DNA of 64,000 nucleotides from Shinisaurus crocodilurus (lineage: Eukaryota; Chordata; Lepidosauria; Squamata; Shinisauridae), in assembly GCA_021292165.1 (NCBI GenBank), contig CM037877.1, positions 112,677,289 to 112,741,288 of the forward strand, written 5' to 3'. Position 1 is the stretch's first letter. Every line of letters begins with the position of its first letter. Positions 1 through 13,500 of this stretch are shown here, in pieces. The notes under the pieces were generated by a model that saw only the letters and a list, made by a program, of their open reading frames with translations, did not search any database and was not told the origin of the DNA. A program made the position numbers and the translations under genes.

Positions 1-29
1 CTGTCTAAGCATGCATAGGATTGCGCCTT
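1..29. repeat. Right end of a PIF/Harbinger-like MITE
   Basis: The first bases match the right terminus (CTGTCTAAGCATGCATAGGA...) of the palindromic MITE family seen complete at 33,151 and 35,440. The left part lies outside the window. Confidence 0.6.
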
Positions 30-225
30 CAAACTCCATGAGATTTTCCAAGAGAGGCGCGATTCTATGCGTGTTTACTTGTGAGCAAGTGAACTTGCAG
101 GATCAGAATGCGCGACAAGCAGCTGGCTTGTATGCACACGCACGTTTCAATCTGCAATCTTATGGACATTATGAAGTAAGCCCCGCTGAACACAGGATTT
201 ACTTTTGAATAAACAGGATCCTGGG

Positions 226-386
226 CGGTAAGACTAAGGCTGCAGCAATCCTAAACACACTTATTAGGGAGGAGCAAATCCTATTGAATTTATATTATAC
301 GATGTTTCATGTTGCATTTTATATATTTAATTTTTGTGAATCGTTCAAAGAACTTTGGCTATTGGGCGGTATAGAAATGTAATAAA
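226..386. repeat. Fragments of a Harbinger-like repeat and an L2-type LINE tail
   Basis: Bases about 235-290 contain a degraded copy of the GGCTGCAATCCTA... repeat family. Bases about 340-386 match the 3' tail of L2-type elements (CTTTGGCTATTGGGCGGTAT followed by an A-rich end). Bases 30-225 and 390-530 show no recognised feature. Confidence 0.45.
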
Positions 387-539
387 AAGTGGGATTTATC
401 TCCAAGAAAACATGTAGCGGATCACTTTGCAGTAGCCCCTTGCCTCGCCCACTTTAGCCTCGGGTCTACTTGAACTCCTGACAGCAATCTTCCCTTTACG
501 GCTGGTTTGTTTTCAAAACGACAGAAGACATCGATTTCC

Positions 540-905
540 CTTTTCCTGGTCGACCAATCAGTTACTTGCACCACCCACTCCCTTTACACGCTCTGGTTCT
601 TTTCCAATTGAGGCGCAAGATGGTGCTTTTCGTGAGGAGCGAGGATAAGGGCGCCCCCCCCCCCGCCGCCGCCGTCTTCTGTTCAATTGGTTCGCTACAT
701 CGACAGCAGCCTGAAGTGATCCGTGATTGGCTGGCTCTCTGGCCAACCAGGAGGCGCTCCGGCATAGTGTGGCATTATGGTATTTTGGTTCTTTTCTGGG
801 TTTGAATTTTGGCGGCGAACAAGGCCGGAGTCGTTATTTGGGATTCTTTCCTTGTGACTTTTCGTTTTCTCGAGATTGGTGGCCACGGCCTTCTCTCGGT
901 TCAAG
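540..905 (+). promoter_or_regulatory. Promoter and 5' leader of the PRC1-like gene, cell-cycle type
   Basis: The 365 bases before the start codon are GC-richer than the surroundings and contain NF-Y type CCAAT motifs at 554 and 604 (direct) and 686, 726 and 875 (as ATTGG). A TTTGAA (CHR-like) hexamer lies at 801-806, followed directly by TTTTGGCGG (E2F-like) at 807-815. CCAAT boxes with a CHR are the known arrangement at G2/M genes bound by DREAM/B-MYB-MuvB, a class that includes mammalian PRC1. The transcription start is not visible; it probably lies between the last CCAAT box and the ATG. There is a C-run with GCC repeats at about 654-673. Confidence 0.6.
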
Positions 906-928
906 ATGGCGAAGTCGCTGAGGGAAAG
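906..928 (+). CDS. PRC1L: PRC1-like exon 1 (start exon)
   Basis: ATG sits in a good Kozak context (A at -3, G at +4) and encodes MAKSLRE plus two bases of codon 8. The donor is AG|GTGAGA. The split codon joins exon 2 as AG+T (Ser), giving MAKSLRESELLA, which aligns with the mammalian MRRSEVLAEE start. Confidence 0.8.
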
Positions 929-3900
929 GTGAGAGGCAATCTTTGGAGGCCAGAACACAATTGCTTAGCCGGGTCCGGAAGTACACTTACTTGGAAGTAA
1001 GACCGCCCTGTACTCCGTGGGACTTGCTCCCACATTAAGCGTGGCCTCGGAAATTGGGGTGGGGCGAGGCGCGAAGGCTCCGAGGTGTGGCTGGACCTTG
1101 AGGCCCTTCGGGCAGAAGATGCATGGAGGCTTTAGGGACACCGCAGAGGAAGGCGAAGTATCCTACTGTTATTGTTATTTTGTTAGGGGTCTTATTCACA
1201 TAATAAACAAATTAAAATGAGCAAAAAAGTCATGGTGGCATATGTGGTTCCTAAGCAAAAGAAAGAGGCAAGTCTAAAGTTTGTACATGTCTACTCACTC
1301 ACCCCCAGTTATTTCATACCACATTTTGATAAAATTATTTTATTCGGGAGCACTTGTAAAAGGCAGGTGTATGAGCATTGGGAATCAATCTCAGTTGGGA
1401 AGTGGGGTATAAAATATATAAAGTGCTGTAAGATGACTGCAAAATAATGAAATGAATCCATGAACATGAACTTACCTCAGGATTGCCAGAATGTCATAAA
1501 AGTGCAACCTGAACATTGCCACACTTTATTTATTTACTTATTGATTTAAAGCATTTTTACCCTGCTCTTCAGCTGAAAAGGCTTCTAGAGCTTAAATGCA
1601 GTCAATAAAACAAGACAGTTACTGCCTGCCGGCTTACAGTCTTAAAGACATGACACAAAAGGAAACAGGAATGTGGAGGGAAGAGGGAAACAAAACTAGG
1701 CACCAATTCTTAAAAGTTAAACAGTAGTTCTCATAATGATCAGCTGGAATGGAAATAGTACAGGGAGAGAAGGAACCTATGAAGCTGGTCTTTCAGCGGA
1801 GCCTTTATGAGGTGGCTCCTTCCAACTCTATGATCTATGAAATCTATGAACTTGTGAAGTGTGAATAACATATACAGGTCTGCTGCTCTGAAGCTTGCCT
1901 TTGGCATGAACTCACTAGGTAGCCTTAGGCAAGGTATCCTCAGTCACCCGCATCCTTGTCCCTATTCTGTATTATGAGGATTTCATAGATCATACAGTTG
2001 GAAGGAGCCTACAAGGCTATGGAGTCCAACCCCCTGCTCAGTGCAGGAAACTAGAGGAGGGGTCTCCCATCCAAGTAATAACCAAGCCTGACCCTGCTTA
2101 GCTTTCCACACTTAGACAAGCTGAGCCAGCGTGAGCCACAGGCCTGTGTGTAGATGAAAACACTGGTCTATCTTGCACTGTTGTTTTAAGGATTACATCA
2201 AAATGACGTATGCAAAGCTCTTTGAACACTCAAAAGCATTGTGTTAATGGTATGTTTTGCCATGGAATTTATGCTGCGTTCCACTGTTTTGTAGGCAAGT
2301 GGGGACTTGATCCCTTTCTCCTTCAGTTCTGTCGGAAGATAAACTGCTGTTCCAGGGGCTTTTTGCTTAAGATACTGCTTTAAATTAAGAGAGCTTAATT
2401 TTATGCTGCTATACTTTTTGTTGTTTGTATTGGCAGTTTCAGTGATTTTATATTGTCTTCAGTATAATTGATTTTTACCATGATTGCTAACCACACTGGA
2501 GGCCCCATGCCTAGGATAGAAAGGCAGGACACATGTTTTTATATAAATACGATCTCCCTGCTCTGTCAGATACTGCACACTGCATCATAATGGCTCTTTC
2601 CTTATTTACCAGTATACAAGGCTGCAGTCATATGCACACCTACTTAGGCTTAAGTCTCATTTAAGTGAGGGACAACAGCTCAGTGATAGAACTTATGTTT
2701 TCCATACAGAGGTCCAAGGTTCAATCCTTGGCATCTCCTATTAAAAGAAGTAATTAATATTATTGAGCAGGATTCCCATGTAGGAAACAAATTGTTTGGA
2801 TGAAATGAAGGCCTCAGAGTGACTCATTTCCCATCTTCTATTTGTTCATGTCCAGTGAGCTCTTGGCTTCCTCGCTAGTCAATAGTGTGACCCAGGCTCT
2901 GGGAAAGCTGCTAGATTTATGGAACGAGATGGGTATCGGCAAAGAATTGCAGATGGAGCGCATGCAGACTGCAAAGGCCCACATTGAGGTATGGAGCAGA
3001 GCAATGGCCTTATAGTGTAATGTGTTCTATGTCTAGGTGCATTGAGTAGGAAACCCCCCCCCCCCCGTCCATCTCCACCCCCAGGTTACTCTCTTTGCAA
3101 ATTGCTATGTTGTTGCATGATGTGATACTGGGCCGAAAACTCAGCTTCCTTCTCATTTGGAGGTGTTTGAACCCTTATGGCTGTGAAGTTTGAAGCTGTG
3201 TGGGCAATGTCTGTTAAAATTTCTGAAGTCAGAAAAATGGCTGAATAATATGTCCAGTGGCTAGGGCTGTCCTGCATAGCTCCTTGCCTCTCCCCATGAC
3301 TGGGTAATAGAAATGTAGAATTTGCAGAAATGTTGAAACCAGAGGGAAACACTTATTGCTTTGTGGAGCTGGCAGGGAGGGCGGGGGGAGAGAGCCTTTA
3401 GGAAAAATTGAAATATAAACCACGATGAGTTACCCAACCTAAACTTTATTAAGAACATGAAATCTGATGCAGCCAATGTAGTTAGTACAGAAATAATACT
3501 TTTGGGTATATTTCTGAAATTTTTAAAAAACCAAACTTACTGTTTTTAACAGAGAACTGCCTATACGCTAAGGAACCTGAGCATATATTTTTTTTATTTC
3601 CATCTAGCAAGTCCTAAACCAATTATTTATTTGTTTAAGGTGCTCAGGCAGACCTCACAAAGTGGTTTACAAAAAAATAGTAAAAGAATAAGCATCAATA
3701 AAAATTATTCAAAGAAAAGACAAATGGGTAAAACTCTCTTTGAAAACCTGGATTCTTAAATCATATTTTTTCTTTTTCCTGTAGTAGCAGTTGAGGGTGG
3801 GAGGGACTACCTTAGCTGGAACATTGGGAACTGGATGGTGGTAGATTGTCAAGCTGTTTCTGCTGCTTCTCCCTTTCCCTCAGGTCAAGATGGGTCTTCA

Positions 3901-6900
3901 GAAGCCCCTGCGCTGTTCTGTCTTTACTAGCAGAATAAATTATGCTTGCAGGCTACCACCCCAAATGTTGTAACCCCAAATATGGGTTGGAGCAGTTGAC
4001 TTTTCTTTGTGCAGAAGCTATCTTATGCTGGTGTCATTTTTTATTTTTACTACAATCTGTACAATGCCACAAGTACAGTCCACTTGTTAAACACACTGCC
4101 CCCGGTGTGCCAAAGATATAGGCAGCTTGGACAGTCAAAGGCTGTTCTTGCATCAGGGTAAATTAGTAGGGCTAACTGCAAAAACCATGGTCCAAGACTC
4201 AAATCATTAGATTAAATTAGGTTAAATTTTTCAAGCAGCTTTGCAAGGTCCATAAAAGATACACAGTTGACTGCCCATTTTTACATATAAGTTTGTTATC
4301 TGAGGCACATCAGTAGCTTAAAAGGAGCATGAGGGAAGGACCCAATTATTTTCCAGTTTCTATAAACTTCCCAGCCTGGTCTCCTGAAAACAAAAAAATG
4401 ATTTGCTCCAGGCAGGAAACTGCTTATATGCTTGTTTTAAGGCCAGTCAGCAAATCATGCAAGAATCAACATGTCTCTCAACAGTTGTCAGTTAAAGTTC
4501 ATGTTACTGTAAATTATATAGTGGAAGCCTACTTGATCACACACTCCAGTTATTCACTTTGTCACTTTTTAGGCGGTGGTAGTTTATGTGGCAGACATAC
4601 ATCATGGATGGATTCCTGAACGCGCTTGGGGAACTGGAGCACGCAAACGGTAGCTCGGTCGAGACCCTGGTGAATGACTGGAATGCTGCAATCACCAGGG
4701 CATTAGACCGAGTGGCCCTGAAGCGCCCTCTTCACCTGAACAGAGCTCGCACGGCACCTTAGTTTACTCCATCGCTGCAAGCTCTGAAGCGGGAGGTGAG
4801 AAGGCTAGAGCGCCGATGGCGTAAATCCCACTCTGAAGACGATCGGGCACAGGTCAGAGCTGCATCTTCAGCCTACCAGGTGGCGGTGAGGGCAGCAAAG
4901 AAGAATTTCTATGCTGCCTCCATTGCGTCTGTAGAGTGCTGCCCCAGGAGGCTGTTCCAAGTGGTCTGTAGCCTGGTCGGTCCAGTTGCTCTGGATCCGT
5001 TGGAACAGTCTAAAGCCGTGATGGTGAACCTTTTTGAGCCCGAGTGCCCGAACTGCAACACAAAACCAACTTATTTATTTCAAAGTGCCAACACTGCAAT
5101 TAAACCTGAATACCAAGGTTTTAGTTTTAGAAAACCAACTCATACAGTTGTCCGAACTAATTACACAATAACAGAGCTTTCAATGATACAGTTTTTTGTT
5201 GGAAAAAAATCAACTCAAAAAATTATTATAGTACTACATTGTTCACATAGCCTGAAGGGAATTTATACAAACTTTTAAAATAATTAGGCACATGTATTTT
5301 TGGATAAGGGATTCTCAACTTGTAATATGATTATATGCCAGACTGAAATTGTATGGGGCAAGCTTTACTCCAGGTCCTTTCCCTGCTTCTACAGGTGTCG
5401 GATTAGTAAAAGTAAAAGTCAACCTGTACTAGGATGAGCAAGATAAACAAGAAAACTAAACGTGCTTAACACATTTTAAACACTTTATGTCTTGGACTGC
5501 AAACACTGCATTAGGTAAAAGTTTGCATTGGGCATGCTTTTGCACAACTAATGTGATTTTTGCTATTGCATGCATGCTGATTATTTGTCAAACCTTGGCT
5601 CATACTCCGTTAGTTTGAGAGCAACACATGCAACACTCAGGTCAACTGTTAGGGCTTTACATCCAAGCCATGCTCTATGCATCATTCTTCAAAATCTTTT
5701 AAATGTGATAACAATGTAGAAAAGAATTCTGTAACAGGAATTCTAGAATAAAATCATTCTGTTCCACACTGTGAGAAAGAACAAGATCATTAGTGTTTTG
5801 CAGAAACACGGTCTTTTCGCAATCTGGTGACCAATGGCTCGAGTGCCCACAGGTCCCTGCGTGCCAGCTGTGGCACCCATGCCATAGGTTCGCCATCACT
5901 GGTCTAAAGTCTCCTGTGAGGCTTTAGCAAAGCACTTTGCAGATAAAATTGATCAGATTAGGAGTGGGATTTCGTGTGTCGTGGACACAGTGGGTGAACG
6001 GGAGGAGGCCAGTGGCAGACCGGTTTTGTGGAATCAGTTCCAGCTTCTTCCTTCTGGTGAAGTGGACAAGGTGCTTTCTTCTGTTAAGCTGACCACCTGC
6101 TTGCTTGATCCTTGCCCGTCCTGGCTTATTATGAGCTGCAGGGAAAAACTGGGTGGGGAGATCAGGGTGGTAGTGAATGCCTCCCTCGAGGAGGGATTGA
6201 TGCCATCAGCCCTTAAGGAGGCAGTAATAAGACTGCTTCTAAAGAAGCCCTCCTTAGATCCCCAAGATTTGAACAACTTTCGCCCAGTCTCCAATTTGCC
6301 ATTTCTGGGCAAGCTGATTGAGCAAGTGGTGGGGGCTCAGTTGAAGGTACATTTGGATGAAGTCGATTAGGTATTTAGATCCATGCCCATCGGGCTTCAG
6401 GCTTGGACATGGGACAGGAACGGCCTTGGTCGCCTTGGTGGATGACATGAGGAGGGCTTTGGATAGGGGCGAATGCTCTTTTCTAGTCCTCGATCTCTCA
6501 GCGGCTTTTGATACCGTTGACCACGGTATCCTCCTGGACCGCCTGGAGGGGTTGGGCGTGGGAGGCACTGTATTGCAGTGGTTCCGGTCCTTCCTCTCTG
6601 GAAGGTACCAGAGGGTAGTTCTTGGGGAGGAGGCTTCGGACCCTCGGCCGCTCACTTGTGGGGTGCCGCAGGGTTCCATCCTCTCCCCGATGTTATTTAA
6701 CATCTACCTGAAGCCGCTGGGAACTATCATCAGGAGGTTTGGGGTGCGCTGTCATCAATATGCGGATGACACACAGCTCTGCCTCTCCTTCAAGTCCTCA
6801 CTGAGGTTGGCTGTTGAAACCCTGTCCAAGTGCCTGGAGGCAGTGGGTGGCTGGATGGGAAGGAACACGCTGAAACTGAACCCCGACAAGATCGAGGTAC

Positions 6901-7524
6901 TTCTGGTGGGAGACAAGGGAAGGTTAGGGGATGTTGACCTGGTGCTGAATGGGGTACATCTACCCCTGAAGGACCAGGTCCGCAGCTTGGGAGTCATTCT
7001 AGACTCCCAGCTGTCCATGGAGGCTCAGGTGTCAGCTGTAATGCGCTCTACGTGGGGTTACCCTGGAAGACGGTTCAGAAGTTGCAGCTGGTACAGAATG
7101 CAGCAGCTCCCCTGGTTAAAGGCTTCCGCCGGCGTGATCACATCACTCCAGTGCTCAAAGAGTTGCACTGGCTACCAGTTGTTTGCCGAGCCAAATTCAA
7201 GGTGTTGGCGTTAACCTTTAAAACCCTGTACGGCTCCGGTCCAGTATATCTCAAAGAGCGCCTCCAGCAACATCAAGTAGGCCGCTCAACAAGATTTGCC
7301 ACAGACGGCCTTCTCCCTGTCCCATCAGCCAGAGAAACCAGGCTGGTGGGGACTAGGAGGAGGGCCTTTTCTGTGGCAGCCCCCAATTTATGGAACTCTC
7401 TCCCCAGTGACCTCCGCCATGCCCCTTCCTTGATTAGCTTCTGCCGTGCATTAAAAACGTGGCTTTTCAGGCGGGAATATGGGTTAGGATTTTTAAGTTT
7501 TGTACTGTTTTTAATTGTGTTTTA

Positions 7525-7561
<37 letters not shown>

Positions 7562-10500
7562 CTCCCCCCCCCCCTTGTGTTTATTGGACTGTACATCGCT
7601 CAGAGTGGCCGGATGTCTGGCCAGATGGGCGATTCATAAATATGATAAATAAATAAATAGATCTTCTGTTACAACATTTGGAGTGATTTCCAGTTGGTGA
7701 CTCTTCACTGATGGAAGGTATCCATCAGTGGAATGAGGAGGGGGTTGATCTTTGGCTATTCCCCCTCCCCCCGTGCTCCTGAATCTTTGGAAGGTTGGGT
7801 ATCCTTCAGAACAGCATGAGAGGTGGCATGGGGGCTTTGTGGGTGATTGTTGAAAATTGGTCTGTTCCACTGACAGAGGGACACCAATTGGATGCCACCC
7901 TTGATTGGTATGTGATAAGCATGCACAGCATCAATGTGACACAAGTTCTTAATTTAGCTATGGGTGCAATGTAGAGTTGTACTATAAAGCCTCGGCGGGG
8001 CAGAACAAGGCTTTACATGGCCCCGCTGAGGCCTTACCTTTTTCTTCGGGCCGCTTGAAAAAATCAAGGCAAGTGGGAGCGGCGGCAGAAATAAGGCTGG
8101 GGCCTTGAACATCCCATAGAGTTGTACTATGAAACCTCGGTGGGGCAGAACAAGGCTTTACATGGCCCCGCCCATGCCCCGCCGAGGCCTTACCTTTTTC
8201 TTCGGGCCGCTTGAAAAAATCAAGGCAAAAATCAAGGCAAGTGGGAGCGGTGGCGGAAATAAGGCTGGGCAGTACCCCCACCCTTGAATACATCGCTAGT
8301 ACAATGTTCTAATTAAGTGCTAAAAGTTTTAACAGTTAATACATTTGATAGAAAACTATACTGACACTTTTAATGTTGGTTTCTGGATAGACTCTGTTGA
8401 ATGAAATGATTGAGGAAGAAAGTAATTTGAAAGAAAAAATTGAAAATGACATAGAAATACAGAAGAATCAGTTGAATACGCTTAGATATGAACTTAAGCT
8501 GGACCCATACCAGGCAAGTCACTTCTCAGCTGTTTATTCCTGATAGCAAAGGGCTAACATAATGCTTAACTAGGGTAGACTGAAGATGCCTGCCATCATG
8601 AGTTTTTGTTCATAACTTGTTCTCCTTATTTATAGCCACTTCCTATAAATACCATTGCATTTGAAAATTTAGAGTTCTTGCTTTGCAAGAATAAACTCAC
8701 TGGTTGAACATGTGGAAATGATGCATTATCAAACTGGCAATTTACTATCTAGCACAGTGTTCTCCAACCTTGGGTCCCCAGATGTTTTTGGCCTAAAACT
8801 CCCAGCATGCCCCAGCCAGCTACACTGACTGGGGCATACTGAGAGTTGTAGGCCGAAAACATCTGGGGACCCAAGGTGAGAACACTGATAGCATATGAAG
8901 AATGTGCTGCTCAGAGAAACTACCAACCTCTGTGTTGCCTGTGGCTTTCTTGCTGGTGTGTGTAAACTGCACTAGTAATTTGATCTGAATGCAGCTTGAC
9001 CGTCAGTCACTGAAGGGGGTGGGATTGAGCTCTTAGTCCAATATCGCTCCCCTTCCCCACTACCCCGGGTTGCTTTGGGGGTAAATCAATCATTGCGGGG
9101 AGGGAATTGCACACAGGTTCCCTAGAGTTTGAGAGGATCATGCGGGTGCCTGCACCATGACTCAAGTGCTTTGGGAACAGAGCAGTCACCTTCATGGAGT
9201 CGTCTTACCTGGCAGCTCCTTGTGTTGATTGAGGGGGAGTATGAATATTGTTCCTTTCTACTTTGCCAGTACAATTCTTGCTGTCCTTTGCTGTTGGGGT
9301 ATTCCTTGAGAATGTGAGGAGCTGCACAGTTCCTGAAGCAGTATGGGGGAAGCTGAGGTGTTCTGAACACACACACCCCTTACTAATTTTTAGAACATTG
9401 GTAGAGCCCGCTTCATACCCCCTCCCATTTAGGCACCCTGGTGTGTCCCTCCCTGCAGGTTTCCCACTGTAACTGACTTGTTAAATCTTTCACTGGAGTT
9501 GTGTACACCTTTGTCTAAGTGGCAGCCTACCATTTTTATTGTAATCTGGTATTACCTGCTAGCAATGGCAAGAGTGAGGTCTCTTTCTCTCTATTCCTGC
9601 AAGAGTTGAGGAGCTGCATGCCTTGCCATCCTCTATATTAGCAACAGCCCTGCTCTACAATACTTTAGAGAATATCTGCCTTCCCCTCCTTTTAAGGACC
9701 TAGCTTCTCCTACTAGCCATGTGTTGTGAAGAGATGTACAAGGTTCAGCAGGCAGCATGAAGAAAATGCACAGAAGCCACAGAAGAATTGGCAGAAGAGC
9801 AATCCATCCCTCCATCACTAGTCTGTTCAGTAGAACGCCTTAAAAAAAAAAAAACTAGCCTGCTAAGAGGCTAGAAGCATGTGTTTCCAGACTTCCTTTC
9901 TTCTGCATCTAGCATGGAAACACAGGCTACTAGCCTCTTTGCAGGTTAGTAACTTTTGTGGGCTTATTTACAAGGCACGGTACTTGCTTTGCAGAGGAGG
10001 GCTCTGGAATCCTTGGACAGTAATTATTGTGATTAGATTCTTCGTGTTGGTTCTTGCTGTTCTAATGAATTAATGCTTTAAAAATGTGAGCTAGCAATTA
10101 ACCTGCCCCCAAAAATTGTCTGTTCAAATGCCAACCCTATTTCAAAGTAAACATAGCCTGCCAAAGAATGATCTCTGCTCAGTACTGCCGTTACCACTCA
10201 GTTGTATTGGCTGTATATTTCTGCACTCACACCTTTGGGACGTTTTACAGGTTGATGATGGTTTAACCATCCTTCAGTTAGAAAAAGAGTTTCGCTTGGC
10301 TTTAGAAGGAGCTCTCAGAGAAAAACATGAGAGGCTGACAAAGTTGAAACAGCTGCAGCAAGATGACCAGGCTCTATGTACAGAGCTTTGCGCTACCCCT
10401 TACTACATACCTACTGGCAGTATTCCAAGTAGCCTGGAGCTGGAAGAACTAAAAGAACATGTTCAGATGCTCTTGAAAGTAAAGGTATTGTACTGAATTT

Positions 10501-13500
10501 ATTTTAGCATTAGAAAAACAGAAACATTCTTGTAAAGCTAAATATGCCAGTTGAATTTGCTAGACTTGGGGAGCAGATATAAACCCAAAGAAGTAAGCAT
10601 TATTAAGCCCCTGGATTCTTCTCTGCAGAATTCTTCTCAAGCTGCAGAAGATGTCTCCTTCCCCCTCCATCCCAGTCAGCCCTACAATGACATCATGTAG
10701 CCAGAAGAAATTCTGTTGGGGCCATATGGAGAATCTGAAAAGAAGGCAACCAGGGGCTGCCAGGCATCCAAGCAGTTGTAAAGGAAATCCAGCTCCCCAC
10801 CACCTATGAGAGTCCCTGCAGCAGGGAGCCTCTCTGCTGCCTGAGAAGGGGCAAAGAATGTCTTCCCCCTCAACCTTGTGAAGGACCCTCTTGCTTTAAG
10901 GGTTCTTCATGAGGGATGGGTATTCCCTTTTCCTAGGCCTTTTCGGGGTATAGCCTATACTCCTCCGGTCTTCAAAAGACAGCCACAGAGAGGTCTCACC
11001 TGTGTGATGGGTCATTTGCACTGGAGATTGTGGAGCCTTGAAAGCTTCTACAATCCCTAGCAGCAAATTACAACTTTGGGGCTGTGTGGGTGGAGGGTTA
11101 GGTAGCTGAATGTTGATTGACCTGGGAATGAGGCAGGCTATTTTCCGTTTTTGGTGGAATGGGAGAGAAGCTTGGCTTATTTCAGAGCCAATCTGATGTA
11201 GGCTATGGGGACTGTGCCCGTCTCTACTGAAAATGCCTTCTTGTTTTAATTCCTGTTAAATTGCCATGGGTATCCAGAATTATGAAGCAAATAGTTTTAA
11301 TTAATAAATGATACAATGTATGCAGTCTCGTCATCTCTTACTGAATAGACAAATCTGGCTTTAAGCTCTTGTGTTGTCTTTAAACTTGGACACTATGGCT
11401 AAATCCAATGCTGCATAAGTGAACTCCTACTTGCACAATGGGAGTCTCCCCAAATGCCCCCCAAATTTGCTCTGCGGGGTCCACCAATTGTCCAGAGCAG
11501 ATTTGAGAGACTGCAATAGGGAGCGGGAATTTGATCAACCAGCTGTGTCTGTTCCATTGGTGGAAGGATATTGTTGGATCCTATGCTGTGAATATTCTCA
11601 TTCTGTTTGGGAATAAAAGTTGGATGAAATGGTTTAGAAGTTCTTGCCTTGGTAACTTCGGTTTTATGAAAGCAATAAAAGTCACCTCCTTCATTTGATT
11701 ATTTTAAAAACTATTTAACTCGCTTATTTGAATAGGAGCAAAGACTGGAAGAGTTTTTTAAACTGAGAAGAGAAATCAGACAGTATAATAAAGAAATTGG
11801 ACACGCACCAGATGGGACATTGGAAAGTGATATATTATCTGATGAAGAATACATTTGCCTTACAAAGAAGCACCTTGAAGATCTCCAATTGCTTATCCAT
11901 CAGGTTGGTCTTCTGCATACAAAAAGGTTACACTCAGATGAGTCAGGCTACTGTTCAGGTTGTTTAGTGTTCAGCATTGTGCTCCCTAAACAATGTTGTG
12001 CAAATGTAATAAGTTTGCTGTTCATAGAAATAGCTCACAAAGTGCAAGACAGGCCTTCAGTAAGGAGGTACAGGCTCTTTCGATCCCCCACTTGCCTTGG
12101 TGCAGTGGGGCATCAGTCTGCTCATATCTCATAATATTGCAGAAAGATGTATTTAGGCTATGGGATGTAATAGTGAAGGGGTTGTAAAAGAGCACTGCTT
12201 TTTCATAAGTATTTTTCTTAGTAAGATTACATATTTTGGAACTCCAGTTCAGTGGCCTGTGCACTTTTAGCCACTTGCCATGGGTGAGAGCCTGAGCTTT
12301 TTCTCTATTAGGCTTCACAAATATGATACAAGCAAAAGGCTTTTCATTTCTCTTGAGTTAGGTAGTTTAACTATAAATATTAGAGGATCCTATCTTGTGG
12401 CAACAGCAGATCCTAAGAGTCCATTCTAACCTCTCATGTCTCTTCAGCATCTAGAAAACTGTTTAATGGAATCTTAGTCACTAATATATTCTGCGTCTTA
12501 CATTGTCTTGCATTATATGCTTATTGGGAGAGTGGGGGACCCCAGCCTGATCCAGGTAGATATGGCTATATCATTTTATTTAAGCAGATTCTTAAGTTTG
12601 GTGTGCATGTGTTACCTTTTTGTTCAATGCAATATAATGGTTGATAGGATGATATGGCAGCTGAATCTCTTTCTGTTGTTTTTATCAATCAGGTCCAACC
12701 TATTGCATTTTACTGCCCCAGGCAGGTGTACAACATTATCAGGGAAGTCTTCACTTAATCTATTAGCTGTGCACCTTGTGAATTGTATGCTGTATTATTG
12801 ATTACTCTGAATGCTTGTGCTGTTCCCTCTTATTGGCACAATTGGTTCATCTTGCCAGGTTTGGAGAGCCTCATAATGAGACACATTTATTGCTTCTGTG
12901 AGGAGGCCAACTAGAGTAGGGGAGGACACACTTCAAGTTTGCCAGATCTGCTTTGTTTTTTAATGGAACCTTGAGATCCACCAATTGGAGCCAGGTGCAA
13001 AAACCTCGTACACTTACAATTAAAAAGCCTAGGAATTTGTTTTGAGTACAAGAAAGGAACTGAACTTACAGTTCTTCCACACATTTTTTGTGTGGAGTCA
13101 TTTTGTTGTTCCCATTCTTAAAGCAATTGGGAGTCAGAAATCCTTGCTGATTTACTTCAGATCACTCAGAGATCTATCAATAGATCCCAATCTATTGCCC
13201 ATTTCTTATAGAACTGTGGCCCTTGTGCTTTCTCAGCATTAATATCAAAACTTCCGTTTTTTTGTTAACTTTTTAGCCAAGATTAAAACTGCCAGTGTGC
13301 CAAAGCACTTCGCAAGTTATTCTGTTCTTATACATATGTTCTTCCCCACTCTTTTTTTAAATGCATATCTCCATCCATGAAGTGTCAACCCTCTGGATAA
13401 GCTGTGTAGTAGTGTACACACATTAGGACTGTGTATAGCCCATGCTAAAAAAATAAAAATAAAATTCTGTATTCAAGCAATCCAAATGCTGTGCCCAAAA

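Larger units (their letters stand above)
929..2855 (+). other. Intron 1 of the PRC1-like gene
   Basis: Besides the two SINEs listed, bases about 1,527-1,700 contain an A/T-rich L2-like 3' tail. The rest shows no recognisable feature. Confidence 0.7.
4605..7665 (+). mobile_element. L2-type LINE, degraded, split by a hAT element
   Basis: The coding part is broken over several frames. Bases 4,608-5,015 encode LKREVRRLERRWRKS and AYQVAVRAAKKNF, typical of the linker before the reverse transcriptase. Bases 5,910-7,490 carry the RT with LNNFRPVSNLPFLGKLIEQ, LVLDLSAAFDTVDHGILLDR, GVPQGSILSPMLFNIY and the catalytic YADDTQL. The C-terminal part has LQLVQNAAAPLV, LKELHWLPV and FSVAAPNLWNSLPSDLR. A frameshift lies near 6,370 and an in-frame block normally present before LPWKTVQKLQLVQN is missing near 7,050. 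The 3' end has the usual tail (GTACATCGCTCAGAGTGGCC, then AAATAAATAAATA). Non-functional copy in intron 2. Confidence 0.85.

Noticed and set aside
2665..2750. A functional tRNA gene
   Set aside because: A- and B-box-like motifs are present, but the acceptor and anticodon arms do not pair and no T-run terminator follows. SINE head.
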